From NCBI GenBank assembly GCA_963516005.1, contig CAUPYP010000002.1:124001-188000 (forward strand): DNA of 64,000 nt, in the 5' to 3' direction. Within the stretch, counting starts at the first letter, position 1, and each line of letters opens with the position of its first letter. A program made the translations under genes and the position numbers. Below the pieces are notes generated by a model. It was not told the origin of the DNA and did no database searches. It worked only from the letters and a program-made list of their open reading frames with translations. Source of the DNA: CAMUQR01 sp963516005 (lineage in GTDB: Bacteria > Patescibacteriota > Saccharimonadia > Saccharimonadales > Saccharimonadaceae). Shown in pieces: positions 33,931-42,611 of the stretch.

Positions 33931-35307
33931 TTATTTAGTGTCAATCAGCAGTTCTTTTGGATTTTTCTTGAGGATGCCTGAGGTGGCGATGGCAAGAGCA
34001 ATGACCAAGACAACTGACATAAAGATCACGACATACAGCATTGATTCTGGGACGATGTTGATGTCGAGGCTGGTGAGGGCTTTGTTGAAACCGTCGACTT
34101 CAGCGCCACCACCGAGTTGGCTTGAGGCGGAGAGTTTAGCGACGCGTTTCGCAATATCGCCAGTGACTTTGTTCAAGATGCTATTGCCCATTATCTTACC
34201 CAAATAGTCAGCCAAGAAGTAAGCACCGATGAAGGCTGGAATCGATACGAACACCAGTTCGCAGACGAATTGACCGAAAATGCGAGCTTTAGACATACCG
34301 AGAGCTAACAAGACGGCAATTTCTTTTTTGCGGGCGTTCATCCACAGGAATAGTAGTAGTGATACCACCACGCCAGCGAAGATTAACGAACCGATAAAGA
34401 GTTTGTTAGCGATTGAATAAACACCAGAGATCGATTGTTGCAAGGCTGGGTAGTTCGATGAGCTTTTAATTAAGCTGTATTGACGCCAGTTGATGTCGAG
34501 TCGGCCGAGATCTTTCATAACTTGGTCGAGTTTTTTATTACCTTTGACGAAAAAAGTGGCGTCTTGGTAAGTAGCGGTATGTTCGGTGTTGCCATAAACT
34601 TTAGCGGCGGTATCAATGTCGGTAATCAGCGTGTTTTCGTAGAGTTCTTGAGCGGCGCTGACTCCCCCACTGTTATGGCCATCAAACAGACCTTTGATCT
34701 CAACTTCGACAGTTTCGTTCGCACCTTTTTCGTTGTCGGCATCAAAGAGGTTAGATTTCACTTTAAGCTTGTCGCCAATTTTTAAATTGTTCTTTTTGGC
34801 TAAATCTTTGTGCATTAAGATTTTGTGCTTGTCTTGGCTAGTTAAATGCGACCCTTCGACGAGTTTGTAAGCACCAGAGACGAATTTGGTTTCTTTGGAT
34901 GAGTCGTTAACGCCAGTCAGCATGACGGTGCGACCAAAGTTTTTAGCGCGTTCTGGTGAGCGCATTGAGAGTGTTTGTTTGGTCTCGATAATGTCGTGAC
35001 CAACTAGATCAGCCACGCTATTGATGCGTTTGACGTAGCCATCAATATCTTTTGAATCAGAGATTTTTTTAATATCTTGGCCTCTGACATTACCACCGCC
35101 ACGGGGGGTGCCTTGGTTAACTTGGCGGTTGATTTCCATTGAGAAGCTATTGGTGATCGTGCCAAAAGTTTCCTCGGACGCCTTGTCGGTAGCCCGACTA
35201 ATCGATAGACCGATCAAGCTCAAAGTCGACATTGCCAGAATCACCGAGAGAATGACCAGCGATTTGAGGCTTTTTCGCGTCACATAGGCAAAAGCATTTT
35301 TAAACAT
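33931..35307 (-). CDS. FtsX/MacB-type ABC transporter permease
   Basis: A 458-residue permease. The N-terminal span (SLKSLVILSVILAMSTLSLI) is followed by a ~240-residue extracytoplasmic MacB-like domain with KILMHKDLAKKNNLKIGDKL. Three C-terminal spans of the FtsX fold come last, with the cytoplasmic coupling segment ARKKEIAVLLALGMSKARIFGQF. This is the standard four-TM type VII ABC topology used for export or mechanotransmission at the outer face of the membrane. It is transcribed after the ATPase gene with an 18-base gap. SD AGGAGA precedes the ATG. The substrate is unknown. Confidence 0.92.
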   Translation of the reverse strand: MFKNAFAYVTRKSLKSLVILSVILAMSTLSLIGLSISRATDKASEETFGTITNSFSMEINRQVNQGTPRGGGNVRGQDIKKISDSKDIDGYVKRINSVADLVGHDIIETKQTLSMRSPERAKNFGRTVMLTGVNDSSKETKFVSGAYKLVEGSHLTSQDKHKILMHKDLAKKNNLKIGDKLKVKSNLFDADNEKGANETVEVEIKGLFDGHNSGGVSAAQELYENTLITDIDTAAKVYGNTEHTATYQDATFFVKGNKKLDQVMKDLGRLDINWRQYSLIKSSSNYPALQQSISGVYSIANKLFIGSLIFAGVVVSLLLFLWMNARKKEIAVLLALGMSKARIFGQFVCELVFVSIPAFIGAYFLADYLGKIMGNSILNKVTGDIAKRVAKLSASSQLGGGAEVDGFNKALTSLDINIVPESMLYVVIFMSVVLVIALAIATSGILKKNPKELLIDTK

Positions 35308-35325
35308 TGTTTTCTCTCCTATTAT

Positions 35326-35967
35326 TTATAAATTTTTAACTTTTTTGAGTTTTTTGTTGCCGAGTTCGAGCACGACATCAGCCGCTTTAGCAACTTTTTT
35401 ACTGTGGGTGACGACGATAACACATTTATTGCGTTCACGAGCCAGTTTTTTTAAGATCTCGATGATTTCACCAGCGGTGTGACTGTCGAGGTTACCGGTT
35501 GGCTCGTCGGCTAAAATCACTGGCGCTTCCGATACTAAGGCGCGCGCAATAGCCACGCGTTGTTGTTGTCCACCAGAGAGCTTCATCACATTGCGTTTGA
35601 CTTGGTTTTGATTAAGTCCAAGTTCCAGTAGAATTGTCTCAGGCGCTTCACGGTTGACTAAGCGGATATTTTCGAGTGGTGATAAATAGTCAATCAGGTT
35701 GTAGTTTTGGAACACTAGTGAAATGTTATTTTTGCGGTGATGTGAGTAGCCTTGCTCTTCAATGTCTTCGTTTTGGAAGAGGATTTGACCACGTTTCGGG
35801 GTGTCGAGTCCAGCTAGTAATGATAACAAAGTTGATTTACCGGCTCCCGATTTACCGATGATGGCATAGAATTTGCCAAGTTGGAATTTTTGCTCAACTG
35901 ATGAAAGCACTTCTTCTTTTGAGCCGGGATAGCGATAAGTTACATTTTTAATTTCTAATACGTCCAT
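35326..35967 (-). CDS. ABC transporter ATP-binding protein (MacB/LolD type)
   Basis: A 213-residue nucleotide-binding subunit. Walker A is GKSGAGKSTLLSLLAGL, the Q-loop is SLVFQNYNLIDYLSPLENI, the signature LSGGQQQRVAIARAL, Walker B VILADEPTGNLD, and the H-loop VVTHS. The NLDS.T...I motif after Walker B is typical of the LolD/MacB/FtsE group. It sits between two FtsX-type permeases, suggesting a heterodimeric transporter powered by one ATPase homodimer. SD GGAG precedes the ATG. Confidence 0.96.
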   Translation of the reverse strand: MDVLEIKNVTYRYPGSKEEVLSSVEQKFQLGKFYAIIGKSGAGKSTLLSLLAGLDTPKRGQILFQNEDIEEQGYSHHRKNNISLVFQNYNLIDYLSPLENIRLVNREAPETILLELGLNQNQVKRNVMKLSGGQQQRVAIARALVSEAPVILADEPTGNLDSHTAGEIIEILKKLARERNKCVIVVTHSKKVAKAADVVLELGNKKLKKVKNL

Positions 35968-35977
35968 TATATTTCTC

Positions 35978-37255
35978 CTAACTTATTTGTGATAATATTT
36001 TTTTCGGTTTCTTGATTAAAATCATCGCTGATGATAGCACTACTGAGATAACGATAATACTAATTAGCACGCCGTAACTCTGAATAAATGTCAGTAGCCA
36101 GTTGACATTGCCGTCGTTACTTAAGAGATTGTTGGCGAGTGTGCCGGTTTCGTCGGCGCTAGCAAAGCCACTGACGATTTGATTCAATAGTAAGCTACCA
36201 AAGAGCAGTGATGCGACGGTTGCTGGCAATGAAATCAGCAGTAATTCGAGCAGGAATTGACCAACAATCTGAGCTTTGCTAAAACCAATTGATAGCAAAA
36301 TGCCGATTTCGTAAACCCGTTCACGTAGCCACAGCATTAGGATTAGTGATAACACAATCACTCCGCCTGCCATAATTGCGTAAGTCATGATGTTGATAAT
36401 GTACTTGACGCCACCGAGCGATTCAATCGCTTCTTTGAAGGCATTGTCGTCCTTGGCGAGGTCGTAGTTGACCCAATCGATTGCTAGTTGCTTAACTTTT
36501 TTGAGCGATTCATCGAGATGCTCTGGGCTACCGGCGAATAAGTTGAGTTTGTTAACGACTTGCTCGGATTCCTTGAGGCCTAAAGCGGTTTGACTTGACT
36601 GATAATCAACAAACATGCTGTTTTCGCTGAAGTCTGATGATAGACCAGTGTATTTTTCTTGTTTTTTGCCAGAAAAAATACCAACAATTTCAAATTGATG
36701 CGCCGGATGCGTGCCAGAATTGTCAATTTTTGTTAATTCCAGACTGATTTTATCATGCAATTTGAGCTTATTTTTCTTAGCAAAATCCTCATGCACCATA
36801 ATCTTGTTGCGGTCGTTTTTGTCAATTCCCCGCCCCTGTTTGATAGTGAATACTCCGCTACCAAATAGCACGTTCTTTTTAATATTGTTAATGGCCTCGA
36901 CCGAGACAAGATTTTTGAACTGGCTCGGTACGTCTTCACGTCTGATTTTTTGTTCGCCCTCGACGACTTTGGTGTTGGTCAGTTTGGCGGTGCCGTTATA
37001 TTGAGGCACGATCTCTTGGATTTCTTTAATTTTGTGAATATCCTTAAACTGATTAATGGCAAAGTAGCCACTGGCTTTTTTGGTGATGGATAGTGATGAA
37101 TTGGAAGTTTTATAGAGAGTTTTCTCTAAATTATTACTTGATTTCATGATGCTTAAACACGCATACAAACACGACAACACCAAGGTTAAAATGACTAAAA
37201 CTATCAATGTGCGATTCTTTTTTCTGGAAACATATGCCAAAGCGTTTTTAATCAC
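35978..37255 (-). CDS. FtsX/MacB-type ABC transporter permease, partner
   Basis: A 425-residue permease paralogous to the one downstream of the ATPase, with the same layout. The N-terminal span (RTLIVLVILTLVLSCLYA) is followed by an extracytoplasmic domain with KIMVHEDFAKKNKLKLHDKI. Three C-terminal spans follow, with RERVYEIGILLSIGFSKAQI as the coupling helix. The start is a GTG at 37255 with SD AAAGGAG eleven bases upstream. It is the first gene of the three-gene transporter unit. The 177 bases upstream, as far as rpoD, hold no further gene that I can support. Confidence 0.9.
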   Translation of the reverse strand: MIKNALAYVSRKKNRTLIVLVILTLVLSCLYACLSIMKSSNNLEKTLYKTSNSSLSITKKASGYFAINQFKDIHKIKEIQEIVPQYNGTAKLTNTKVVEGEQKIRREDVPSQFKNLVSVEAINNIKKNVLFGSGVFTIKQGRGIDKNDRNKIMVHEDFAKKNKLKLHDKISLELTKIDNSGTHPAHQFEIVGIFSGKKQEKYTGLSSDFSENSMFVDYQSSQTALGLKESEQVVNKLNLFAGSPEHLDESLKKVKQLAIDWVNYDLAKDDNAFKEAIESLGGVKYIINIMTYAIMAGGVIVLSLILMLWLRERVYEIGILLSIGFSKAQIVGQFLLELLLISLPATVASLLFGSLLLNQIVSGFASADETGTLANNLLSNDGNVNWLLTFIQSYGVLISIIVISVVLSSAMILIKKPKKILSQIS

Positions 37256-37432
37256 TGGTGATTCACTCCTTTCTAATTTCTAGCGCAAGAGCAAGAGACT
37301 TGTCACTAGACGCTCCTTAATTTTAAATTGATGATTCAGAACAGCGCTAGTTTGCACCTCAAATAAGCTTGTTCATAATCCTATCTTACAAGCATTTTAT
37401 GAAATATTTATGAAATGAATTTAAAAAAAGTT

Positions 37433-38467
37433 TTAGCTTAAATATTCGTGGAGTTTTTTGGAGTCTTTGTGCTTGCGCAGTTTGGCTAGAGCTTTGGCTT
37501 CAATTTGACGGATGCGTTCACGGGTGACATCAAACTCTTGGCCGACTTCTTCGAGGGTGCGACTTTTACCATTGCCGAGACCGAAGCGCATTTGAATAAT
37601 CTTGCGTTCGCGCTCTGATAAACTACCGAGTACCTCGTCGATTTGTTCCTTGAGAAGCTGAGTCGAGGCAGCGTCTTCTGGTGAATCATTGTCATCGTCA
37701 CTGATGAAGTCGCCCAGAACGGAATCTTCATCATCGCCATCGCGACCAATTGAAGCATCGAGTGAACTGATGTCTTGTTTGATTTTCATGATGTATTCGA
37801 CTTTGTCGACTTCCATGTCCATTTCTTTAGCCAATTCTTCGAGGCTTGGCTCGCGGTTGAGTTGTTGGGTTAGGCGACGTTGGGTACGTAGTAATTTATT
37901 GATGGTTTCCACCATATGGACTGGAATACGAATAGTACGGGCTTGGTCAGCGATGGCGCGAGTAATTGCTTGGCGAATCCACCAAGTAGCGTAAGTCGAG
38001 AATTTAAAACCTTTATCTGGGTCGAACTTGTCTACCGCACGCAATAAACCGGTATTACCTTCTTGAATTAAATCCAAGAAATCCAGTCCCCGACCCGAAT
38101 AGCGTTTAGCGATTGAGACCACGAGACGCATGTTGGCTTCAGCCATTTTGTCTTTGGCTTTTTGTGAACCTTCGAGAATCTGATAGGCTAATTTCGTCTC
38201 TTCCTCGAGAGATAAGAGCGGAATCTTGCCGATTTCGTGGAGGTATAATTTGACCGAGTCGTCAGCAATTTCGTCGATTAAGTTAGTGTTGGCAAAAAAA
38301 TCAAACTCATCAACCAAATCTTCATCGTTTTCAAGTTCATCAAGACTTGGTTCATCGAAGTCCGAACCATCACTAGCTTCTTTGATTAATTCGTTGATGT
38401 CCTCAGGCTGAATTGCGTTTTTATCTTTTTTGTCTAGTTTGTGGTTTTTGTCTAGAGGTGTTGGCAT
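37433..38467 (-). CDS. rpoD: Primary sigma factor (sigma-70 family)
   Basis: A 344-residue housekeeping sigma factor. The acidic N-terminal ~75 residues form a short region 1.1-like segment. Region 1.2 follows (DSVKLYLHEIGKIPLL), then regions 2.1-2.4 (NMRLVVSIAKRYSGRGLDFLDLIQEGN; YATWWIRQAITRAI), region 3, and region 4.2 (TLEEVGQEFDVTRERIRQIE). Region 3.0 keeps RIPVHMVET, whose His and Glu contact the extended -10 TG in E. coli. This agrees with the many TGnTATAAT promoters in the window. It overlaps the dnaG stop as TAATG, matching the common dnaG-rpoD operon. Confidence 0.97.
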   Translation of the reverse strand: MPTPLDKNHKLDKKDKNAIQPEDINELIKEASDGSDFDEPSLDELENDEDLVDEFDFFANTNLIDEIADDSVKLYLHEIGKIPLLSLEEETKLAYQILEGSQKAKDKMAEANMRLVVSIAKRYSGRGLDFLDLIQEGNTGLLRAVDKFDPDKGFKFSTYATWWIRQAITRAIADQARTIRIPVHMVETINKLLRTQRRLTQQLNREPSLEELAKEMDMEVDKVEYIMKIKQDISSLDASIGRDGDDEDSVLGDFISDDDNDSPEDAASTQLLKEQIDEVLGSLSERERKIIQMRFGLGNGKSRTLEEVGQEFDVTRERIRQIEAKALAKLRKHKDSKKLHEYLS

Positions 38468-40215
38468 TACTTCTTGTCTCCTTTAATCAATTGATTTAAC
38501 TCGGCGCGAATGGCAGTGGCACGGCTCTCGTCACCATCATATTCCGCTTGCCTTAACTGATTAGTTAATTGTTCGGTCACATTTTTTTGGAAGTCGGCTT
38601 TTGACTGATTAATTAGTCGGCGCGCTTCTCGTTCCACTTCGGTTTTTGACCACAATAAATAACGCTCTTCAGTTTTTAATGTCAACACTTTACCATAAAT
38701 CGTTAAATCTTGCAATCCGCCGAGTTGGTCTTTGGTAAAATTATCGCTAGCTTGGATTAACAGTTTCGCCAGCTGTTGACGTGGTTTGTCTTTGAAATCA
38801 ATAATGGCGCGCGCATCTAGGTTAGCGAGCAGTCGACGGGCTTCTTTCGATATGAGACACATCGCCAGCAGGTCATCTTGGTATTTAAACTCATCGATGG
38901 CAGAATCGGCGCTTGGTTTTTTAGGTTTAAGGGCTTTTTTAGGTTGGGGTTTATTGAGGTCGGTAAGCTGTGATTTGATAGCATCAAGCGAAATTTCAAC
39001 GATATCGGCTAGTTTTTGTAAATAGCTTTCTTTTTCGACTGGGTCGCTGAGTTGTGCGATGGTGGTCAGGATTTTACGGCTGTAATCACGCTTGGCGGTG
39101 GTTTGACTGAGGTCAAACTTAGTCTGATAAACGCGCATTAGCCAATCAACGGCTGGTTCGGCTTGGTCGATTGATTGTTGCCAGAGGGCGACATCTTGTT
39201 GAATCAACTCATCGGGATCTTTAGCGTTGCCGACCAGCGAGATGATTTTAATATCGACATTGACGGTTTTAGCTAAGGCAATTGCCCGCTCAGTGGCGTT
39301 AATCCCGGCGTTATCAGCGTCAAACGCCAATCGAATATCACTGGTGTAGCGGGCTAAAATCTTCAAATGTTGCTCAGTCATGGCGGTGCCAGCCGTGGCG
39401 ACAACTTGTTTGACGCCAGCTTGATGTGAGCTAATTACATCCATATTACCCTCAACAATCACAGCTTGATCGAGCTTGCGAATTGCTTCTTTAGCCTGAA
39501 ACAGACCGAACACGTGACGCGATTTATCATAGAGCAGAGTGGCTGGAGTGTTGAGATATTTCGGAATAGCATCAGCCTCAAGCCCCCGCCCCGTAAAACC
39601 AATCGTCTGCCCCATTGCATCAGACAGTGGGATCATTAATCGTGCCCGAAATAAATCGGTTTTGTACTGATTGAGCAGGCCAGCGGTGGCGATTTCTGAC
39701 AGTTTATAACCGCGTTTTAACAAAAAATCTAGTAGGGCGCGTTTATGATTTGGGGCATATCCGATAGCGAATGTTTTGAGGGTCTCGTCAGTCAGATGGC
39801 GCTTGGTTTTGGCGTATTCTAGGGCATGTGGGTTTTTGGCGAGGATTGCTTGGTAATACTTGGTGACGAGCGTGTACATCTCTTGTTCACGAGCCTTACG
39901 CTTAGCGAGCTGTTGGGAGCCGGCACTGTTAAAAACCTGCAATTCGATGCCGGCTTTGCGTGCGAGGATTTTAATAGCTTCTTTAAAATCGACCCCTTCC
40001 ATTTCCATGATAAACGAGAAAATATCGCCACCTTTGCCACTCGAAAAATCATGCCAAATCCGTTTATCCGGACTGACAATAAAACTCGGCGTTTTTTCAT
40101 TCGAAAATGGACTCAGTGCCTTGAAGTTGCGCCCCGCCCGCTTCAGTTCCACATATTCACCAACTACATCTTCAATGTTCAACCGATCACGAATTTCTTC
40201 TTTGGCGTCGTTCAT
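38467..40215 (-). CDS. dnaG: DNA primase, with zinc-ligand residues lost
   Basis: A 582-residue primase that makes RNA primers for replication. The N-terminal fold is clear (LSPFSNEKTPSFIVSPDKR, then IWHDFSSGKGGDIFSFIM). However, all four usual CHC2 zinc ligands are replaced: Ser35, Ser38, Asp56 and Ser59. The TOPRIM catalytic core is intact (VIVEGNMDVISSHQAG and RLAFDADNAG). The RNA polymerase domain has GFTGRGLEADAIPKYLNTP. The C-terminal DnaB-binding region is present but divergent. SD GGAG lies 18 bases before the ATG. A TATAAT is visible about 80 bases upstream. Confidence 0.96.
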   Translation of the reverse strand: MNDAKEEIRDRLNIEDVVGEYVELKRAGRNFKALSPFSNEKTPSFIVSPDKRIWHDFSSGKGGDIFSFIMEMEGVDFKEAIKILARKAGIELQVFNSAGSQQLAKRKAREQEMYTLVTKYYQAILAKNPHALEYAKTKRHLTDETLKTFAIGYAPNHKRALLDFLLKRGYKLSEIATAGLLNQYKTDLFRARLMIPLSDAMGQTIGFTGRGLEADAIPKYLNTPATLLYDKSRHVFGLFQAKEAIRKLDQAVIVEGNMDVISSHQAGVKQVVATAGTAMTEQHLKILARYTSDIRLAFDADNAGINATERAIALAKTVNVDIKIISLVGNAKDPDELIQQDVALWQQSIDQAEPAVDWLMRVYQTKFDLSQTTAKRDYSRKILTTIAQLSDPVEKESYLQKLADIVEISLDAIKSQLTDLNKPQPKKALKPKKPSADSAIDEFKYQDDLLAMCLISKEARRLLANLDARAIIDFKDKPRQQLAKLLIQASDNFTKDQLGGLQDLTIYGKVLTLKTEERYLLWSKTEVEREARRLINQSKADFQKNVTEQLTNQLRQAEYDGDESRATAIRAELNQLIKGDKK

Positions 40216-40414
40216 TGGGCTAATATCTGCTCCGTCTTGTTAGTCGCATTGCTGGCAAGAATCCAACTCGAGCCATGGCATGCTGGTTATTTGATGATAA
40301 TTATACCTTATTTTAGGGATAAAATCCATTGAGATTATCAGACGCATCCCTGATATTTACATTTTATGACATATTTATTATTATCTGTCAAATGAAGAAG
40401 CGTCGACATTATGG

Positions 40415-40420
40415 TAAAAT
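40415..40420 (+). promoter_or_regulatory. Extended -10 of the TVP38-family gene, six bases from the ATG
   Basis: TGGTAAAAT-AAGCTT-ATG, with the hexamer at 40415-40420 and the ATG at 40427. Confidence 0.72.
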
Positions 40421-40426
40421 AAGCTT

Positions 40427-41161
40427 ATGAAACAACATCCAAAATCTTCACTCAAGCCAAAAGTTCATTCGGAGCGCTGGAAAGCAATCTTAATTAGCGT
40501 ACTAACAGTAGTGGGAGTGATTGCGACGATTGTGTTCTTGTGGTTTGGCTATCAGACGGGTATGTTGGCGGATCCTGAAAAAATGCAGGCTTTTTTCCGC
40601 AAAATTGGTCCGGTTGCCCCAATTGTGTTTATGTTTTATCAGATTGTTCAGGTGGTGATTCCGCTGATTCCGGGTGGTTTTTCGGTTGGAATTGGCATGT
40701 TGATGTTCGGTCTTGGCTGGGGGTTAATTCTCAATGTTGTGCCGATTGTGGTGGGATCGATGATTAATTTCTATCTGTCGAAACGCTTTGGTTGGAAAAT
40801 TATCGAATCGGTCGTGACGGCTAACGAAGTATCAGCGGCGAAGGCTTGGACTAAAATTAATAAGACAAAATTCGAACAAATGTGGATTTTTAAACCGCTC
40901 AAGCGCATCCTGCCAGCTAAAGCCTACTGCGCAATGCTCAACTGGCTGACGAGCGATGAGCATTTTTACGAGAGTTTGGTGTTTGTGACGATGTTGTTGC
41001 CAGGATTTCCGGCCGATTTGCTGTGTTTTGTGTTTGGTTTAATGGACATTAAACCGCGTCGTTTCTTGATTATTTTGTTGATTACGAAGCCGATTAACAC
41101 CCTGCTCTACGGTTGGATTTTCGCAGCTTCGGTTACTGGCGTCTTCCGAATTATTGGCTAG
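40427..41161 (+). CDS. TVP38/TMEM64 (DedA-like SNARE-associated) membrane protein
   Basis: A 244-residue integral membrane protein. A basic N-terminus and a first span (ILISVLTVVGVIATIVFLWF) are followed by the family core: IVQVVIPLIPGGFSVGIGM with its re-entrant Pro/Gly-rich loop, then GLILNVVPIVVGSMINFYLSKRFG. A second re-entrant half with LVFVTMLLPGFPADLLCFVFGLM completes it. VTT/DedA proteins are implicated in lipid scrambling, including undecaprenyl-phosphate recycling for DedA and PopT-type relatives. Whether this member flips lipids is not known. The next gene, a FemAB enzyme, follows after 26 bases with its own promoter. Confidence 0.9.
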   Translation: MKQHPKSSLKPKVHSERWKAILISVLTVVGVIATIVFLWFGYQTGMLADPEKMQAFFRKIGPVAPIVFMFYQIVQVVIPLIPGGFSVGIGMLMFGLGWGLILNVVPIVVGSMINFYLSKRFGWKIIESVVTANEVSAAKAWTKINKTKFEQMWIFKPLKRILPAKAYCAMLNWLTSDEHFYESLVFVTMLLPGFPADLLCFVFGLMDIKPRRFLIILLITKPINTLLYGWIFAASVTGVFRIIG

Positions 41162-41175
41162 TGCTTGGCTTGTGT

Positions 41176-41181
41176 TAAAAT
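41176..41181 (+). promoter_or_regulatory. Extended -10 of the FemAB gene, six bases from the ATG
   Basis: TGTTAAAAT-AGACAT-ATG. A TTGGCT 16 bases upstream can serve as the -35, inside the 3' end of the preceding gene. Confidence 0.74.
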
Positions 41182-41187
41182 AGACAT

Positions 41188-42117
41188 ATGAATAATTTGG
41201 GGCATTTTTTAAACTCCCGGGCTTGGGCGGAATTTCGTCAGGCGCTGGGGGAACAGACTCGGCACCGCGAGGCGGACCAGTGGTCGTATTTGGGTTTAAT
41301 TCAATCAACGGGTGGTTTTAAAAAGTTTTACTGCCCCTACTCACCTGTTGTATATCAAGCTGAGGGGTTAGCAGAGTTGATGGCGGATATTGATACCGAG
41401 GCCAAAAAAGCCCACGCCATGGTCACACAAATTGAACCGCTCGGGGCTATTACGGCTGATGATTTAACCAACTATGGTTATACTAAGATTAAATCAATTC
41501 AGCCAGAATTAACCTGGGTGCTAGATTTACGACAAGAGCGTGAGCAAATCTTGGCCGGTATGGCGTCGAGTAATCGCAATATTTATCGAAATTATTATAA
41601 AAAAGGCTTGGAATTTGCTCAAACTGAGTCAATGGACGATGTTGACACGGTTTTAGGGCTGATTGAGGCGGTGGCTAAACATAACCAAGCACATTTACAC
41701 CAATCAAGCTATTTGCGTCGTCAGGCGGAGGTGCTGATGGCGTCGGGTGCGATGCGCTGTTTTGTGGTGCGTCTTGAGGGGCGAGTGATTGCCGGAGCGC
41801 TGGTTTATGATGATCAAACCACTCGTTATTATGCTCATGCGGCAGCTGATTACGAACATCGGAAGCTCAAGGCAGGTGTGGTGCTACTGAGTGAAATGAT
41901 TCTCGAGGCAAAAGAGCGTGGCCTGGAATGGTTCGATTTTTATGGGATTACTGATAGTGCTGACCCAAATCACCCCTGGGCGGGCTTCACAGCGTTCAAA
42001 AAAGGCTTCGGTGGCCAAGAAAAACGCTATCTGGGCACTTGGCAAAAAGTCAATCGTCCCCTGCTCTATCGCCTGTACTGTCTGTTGCGAAGTATACGCT
42101 CGGTGATACGGAAATAG
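41188..42117 (+). CDS. FemAB/FemX-family peptidoglycan bridge peptidyltransferase
   Basis: A 309-residue soluble GNAT-fold transferase. FemAB enzymes use aminoacyl-tRNA to add amino acids to the third-position side chain of lipid II. Typical features are the first GNAT domain (GFKKFYCPYSPVVYQ, a YCPYGP-like motif), SSNRNIYRNYYKKGLEF, the second domain VRLEGRVIAGALVYD, YAHAAADYEHRKLKAG, and the C-terminal FDFYGITD...PWAGFTAFKKGFG. Length fits a minimal FemX (~310-340). Without knowing the stem peptide, the amino acid donated cannot be stated. Confidence 0.93.
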   Translation: MNNLGHFLNSRAWAEFRQALGEQTRHREADQWSYLGLIQSTGGFKKFYCPYSPVVYQAEGLAELMADIDTEAKKAHAMVTQIEPLGAITADDLTNYGYTKIKSIQPELTWVLDLRQEREQILAGMASSNRNIYRNYYKKGLEFAQTESMDDVDTVLGLIEAVAKHNQAHLHQSSYLRRQAEVLMASGAMRCFVVRLEGRVIAGALVYDDQTTRYYAHAAADYEHRKLKAGVVLLSEMILEAKERGLEWFDFYGITDSADPNHPWAGFTAFKKGFGGQEKRYLGTWQKVNRPLLYRLYCLLRSIRSVIRK

Positions 42118-42165
42118 CTATATAAGAGAACGTTGCCGAGCAGGCTCAAATGACTAGAACTTGTC

Positions 42166-42193
42166 AAAAACAACCACTATAGTGGTTGTTTTT
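42166..42193 (+). terminator. Perfect palindromic terminator after the FemAB gene
   Basis: AAAAACAACCACTA and its exact complement form a 14-bp stem ending in TTTTT. Confidence 0.9.
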
Positions 42194-42611
42194 CGATTGG
42201 AGCGAATGATTATAACTGGCGTGATTTGATTACCACCCACCCTTCCCGTATCTATTTCAACCTGTATACCGAACTACTTAAAAATCTTCAAAATCTATGG
42301 TTTTCCACAGCTTTTCCACAGGTTGGTTTTTGGGGTGAGTTTTCCACAGTTTGTGTAAAAGTAAAAATCCCACCTCTGTTATTTTTGGGATTTTTTATTC
42401 ACGTGGAGAAGCATAAGCTAATTAGGGTTAGTTGAAACACCACCCTTTAATACTTATGATTATAGCACAACGTAAGCGGTTTGTCTAGCCTTTTCTCCCT
42501 GATTTTTTCCTAAAAATATGGTAAAATATATCCAGGCAAGTTGGCCTCAAACAGCTATAAAAATCAGCTTGAAAAAATGGCCACTCAACAATATTTAACA
42601 AAGGGAACTTT
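42194..42611. other. Gene-free region with DnaA-box-like cluster and AT-rich hairpin
   Basis: No credible gene is present; a 69-codon frame across the region has no SD and odd composition. Three TTTTCCACA sites (42301-42309, 42312-42320, 42340-42348) and one reverse TTTTACACA (42352-42360) all fit TTWTNCACA. They are followed by an inverted repeat AAAAATCCCA/TGGGATTTTT just to the right. The right part carries the valS promoter (TAAAAT at 42522-42527) and its ~80-base leader. Flanking genes mostly point away from this region. It could be a replication origin or a DnaA-regulated site; the dnaA gene itself is not in the window. Confidence 0.5.

Noticed and set aside
42226..42435. A 69-codon plus-strand frame between the FemAB gene and valS
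   Set aside because: It has no SD or promoter, runs through the DnaA-box-like repeats and an inverted repeat, and has an aromatic-rich random composition.
42522..42611. A possible T-box riboswitch in the valS leader
   Set aside because: The leader is under 90 bases and has no TGGNACCGCG-like antiterminator sequence or adjacent terminator.
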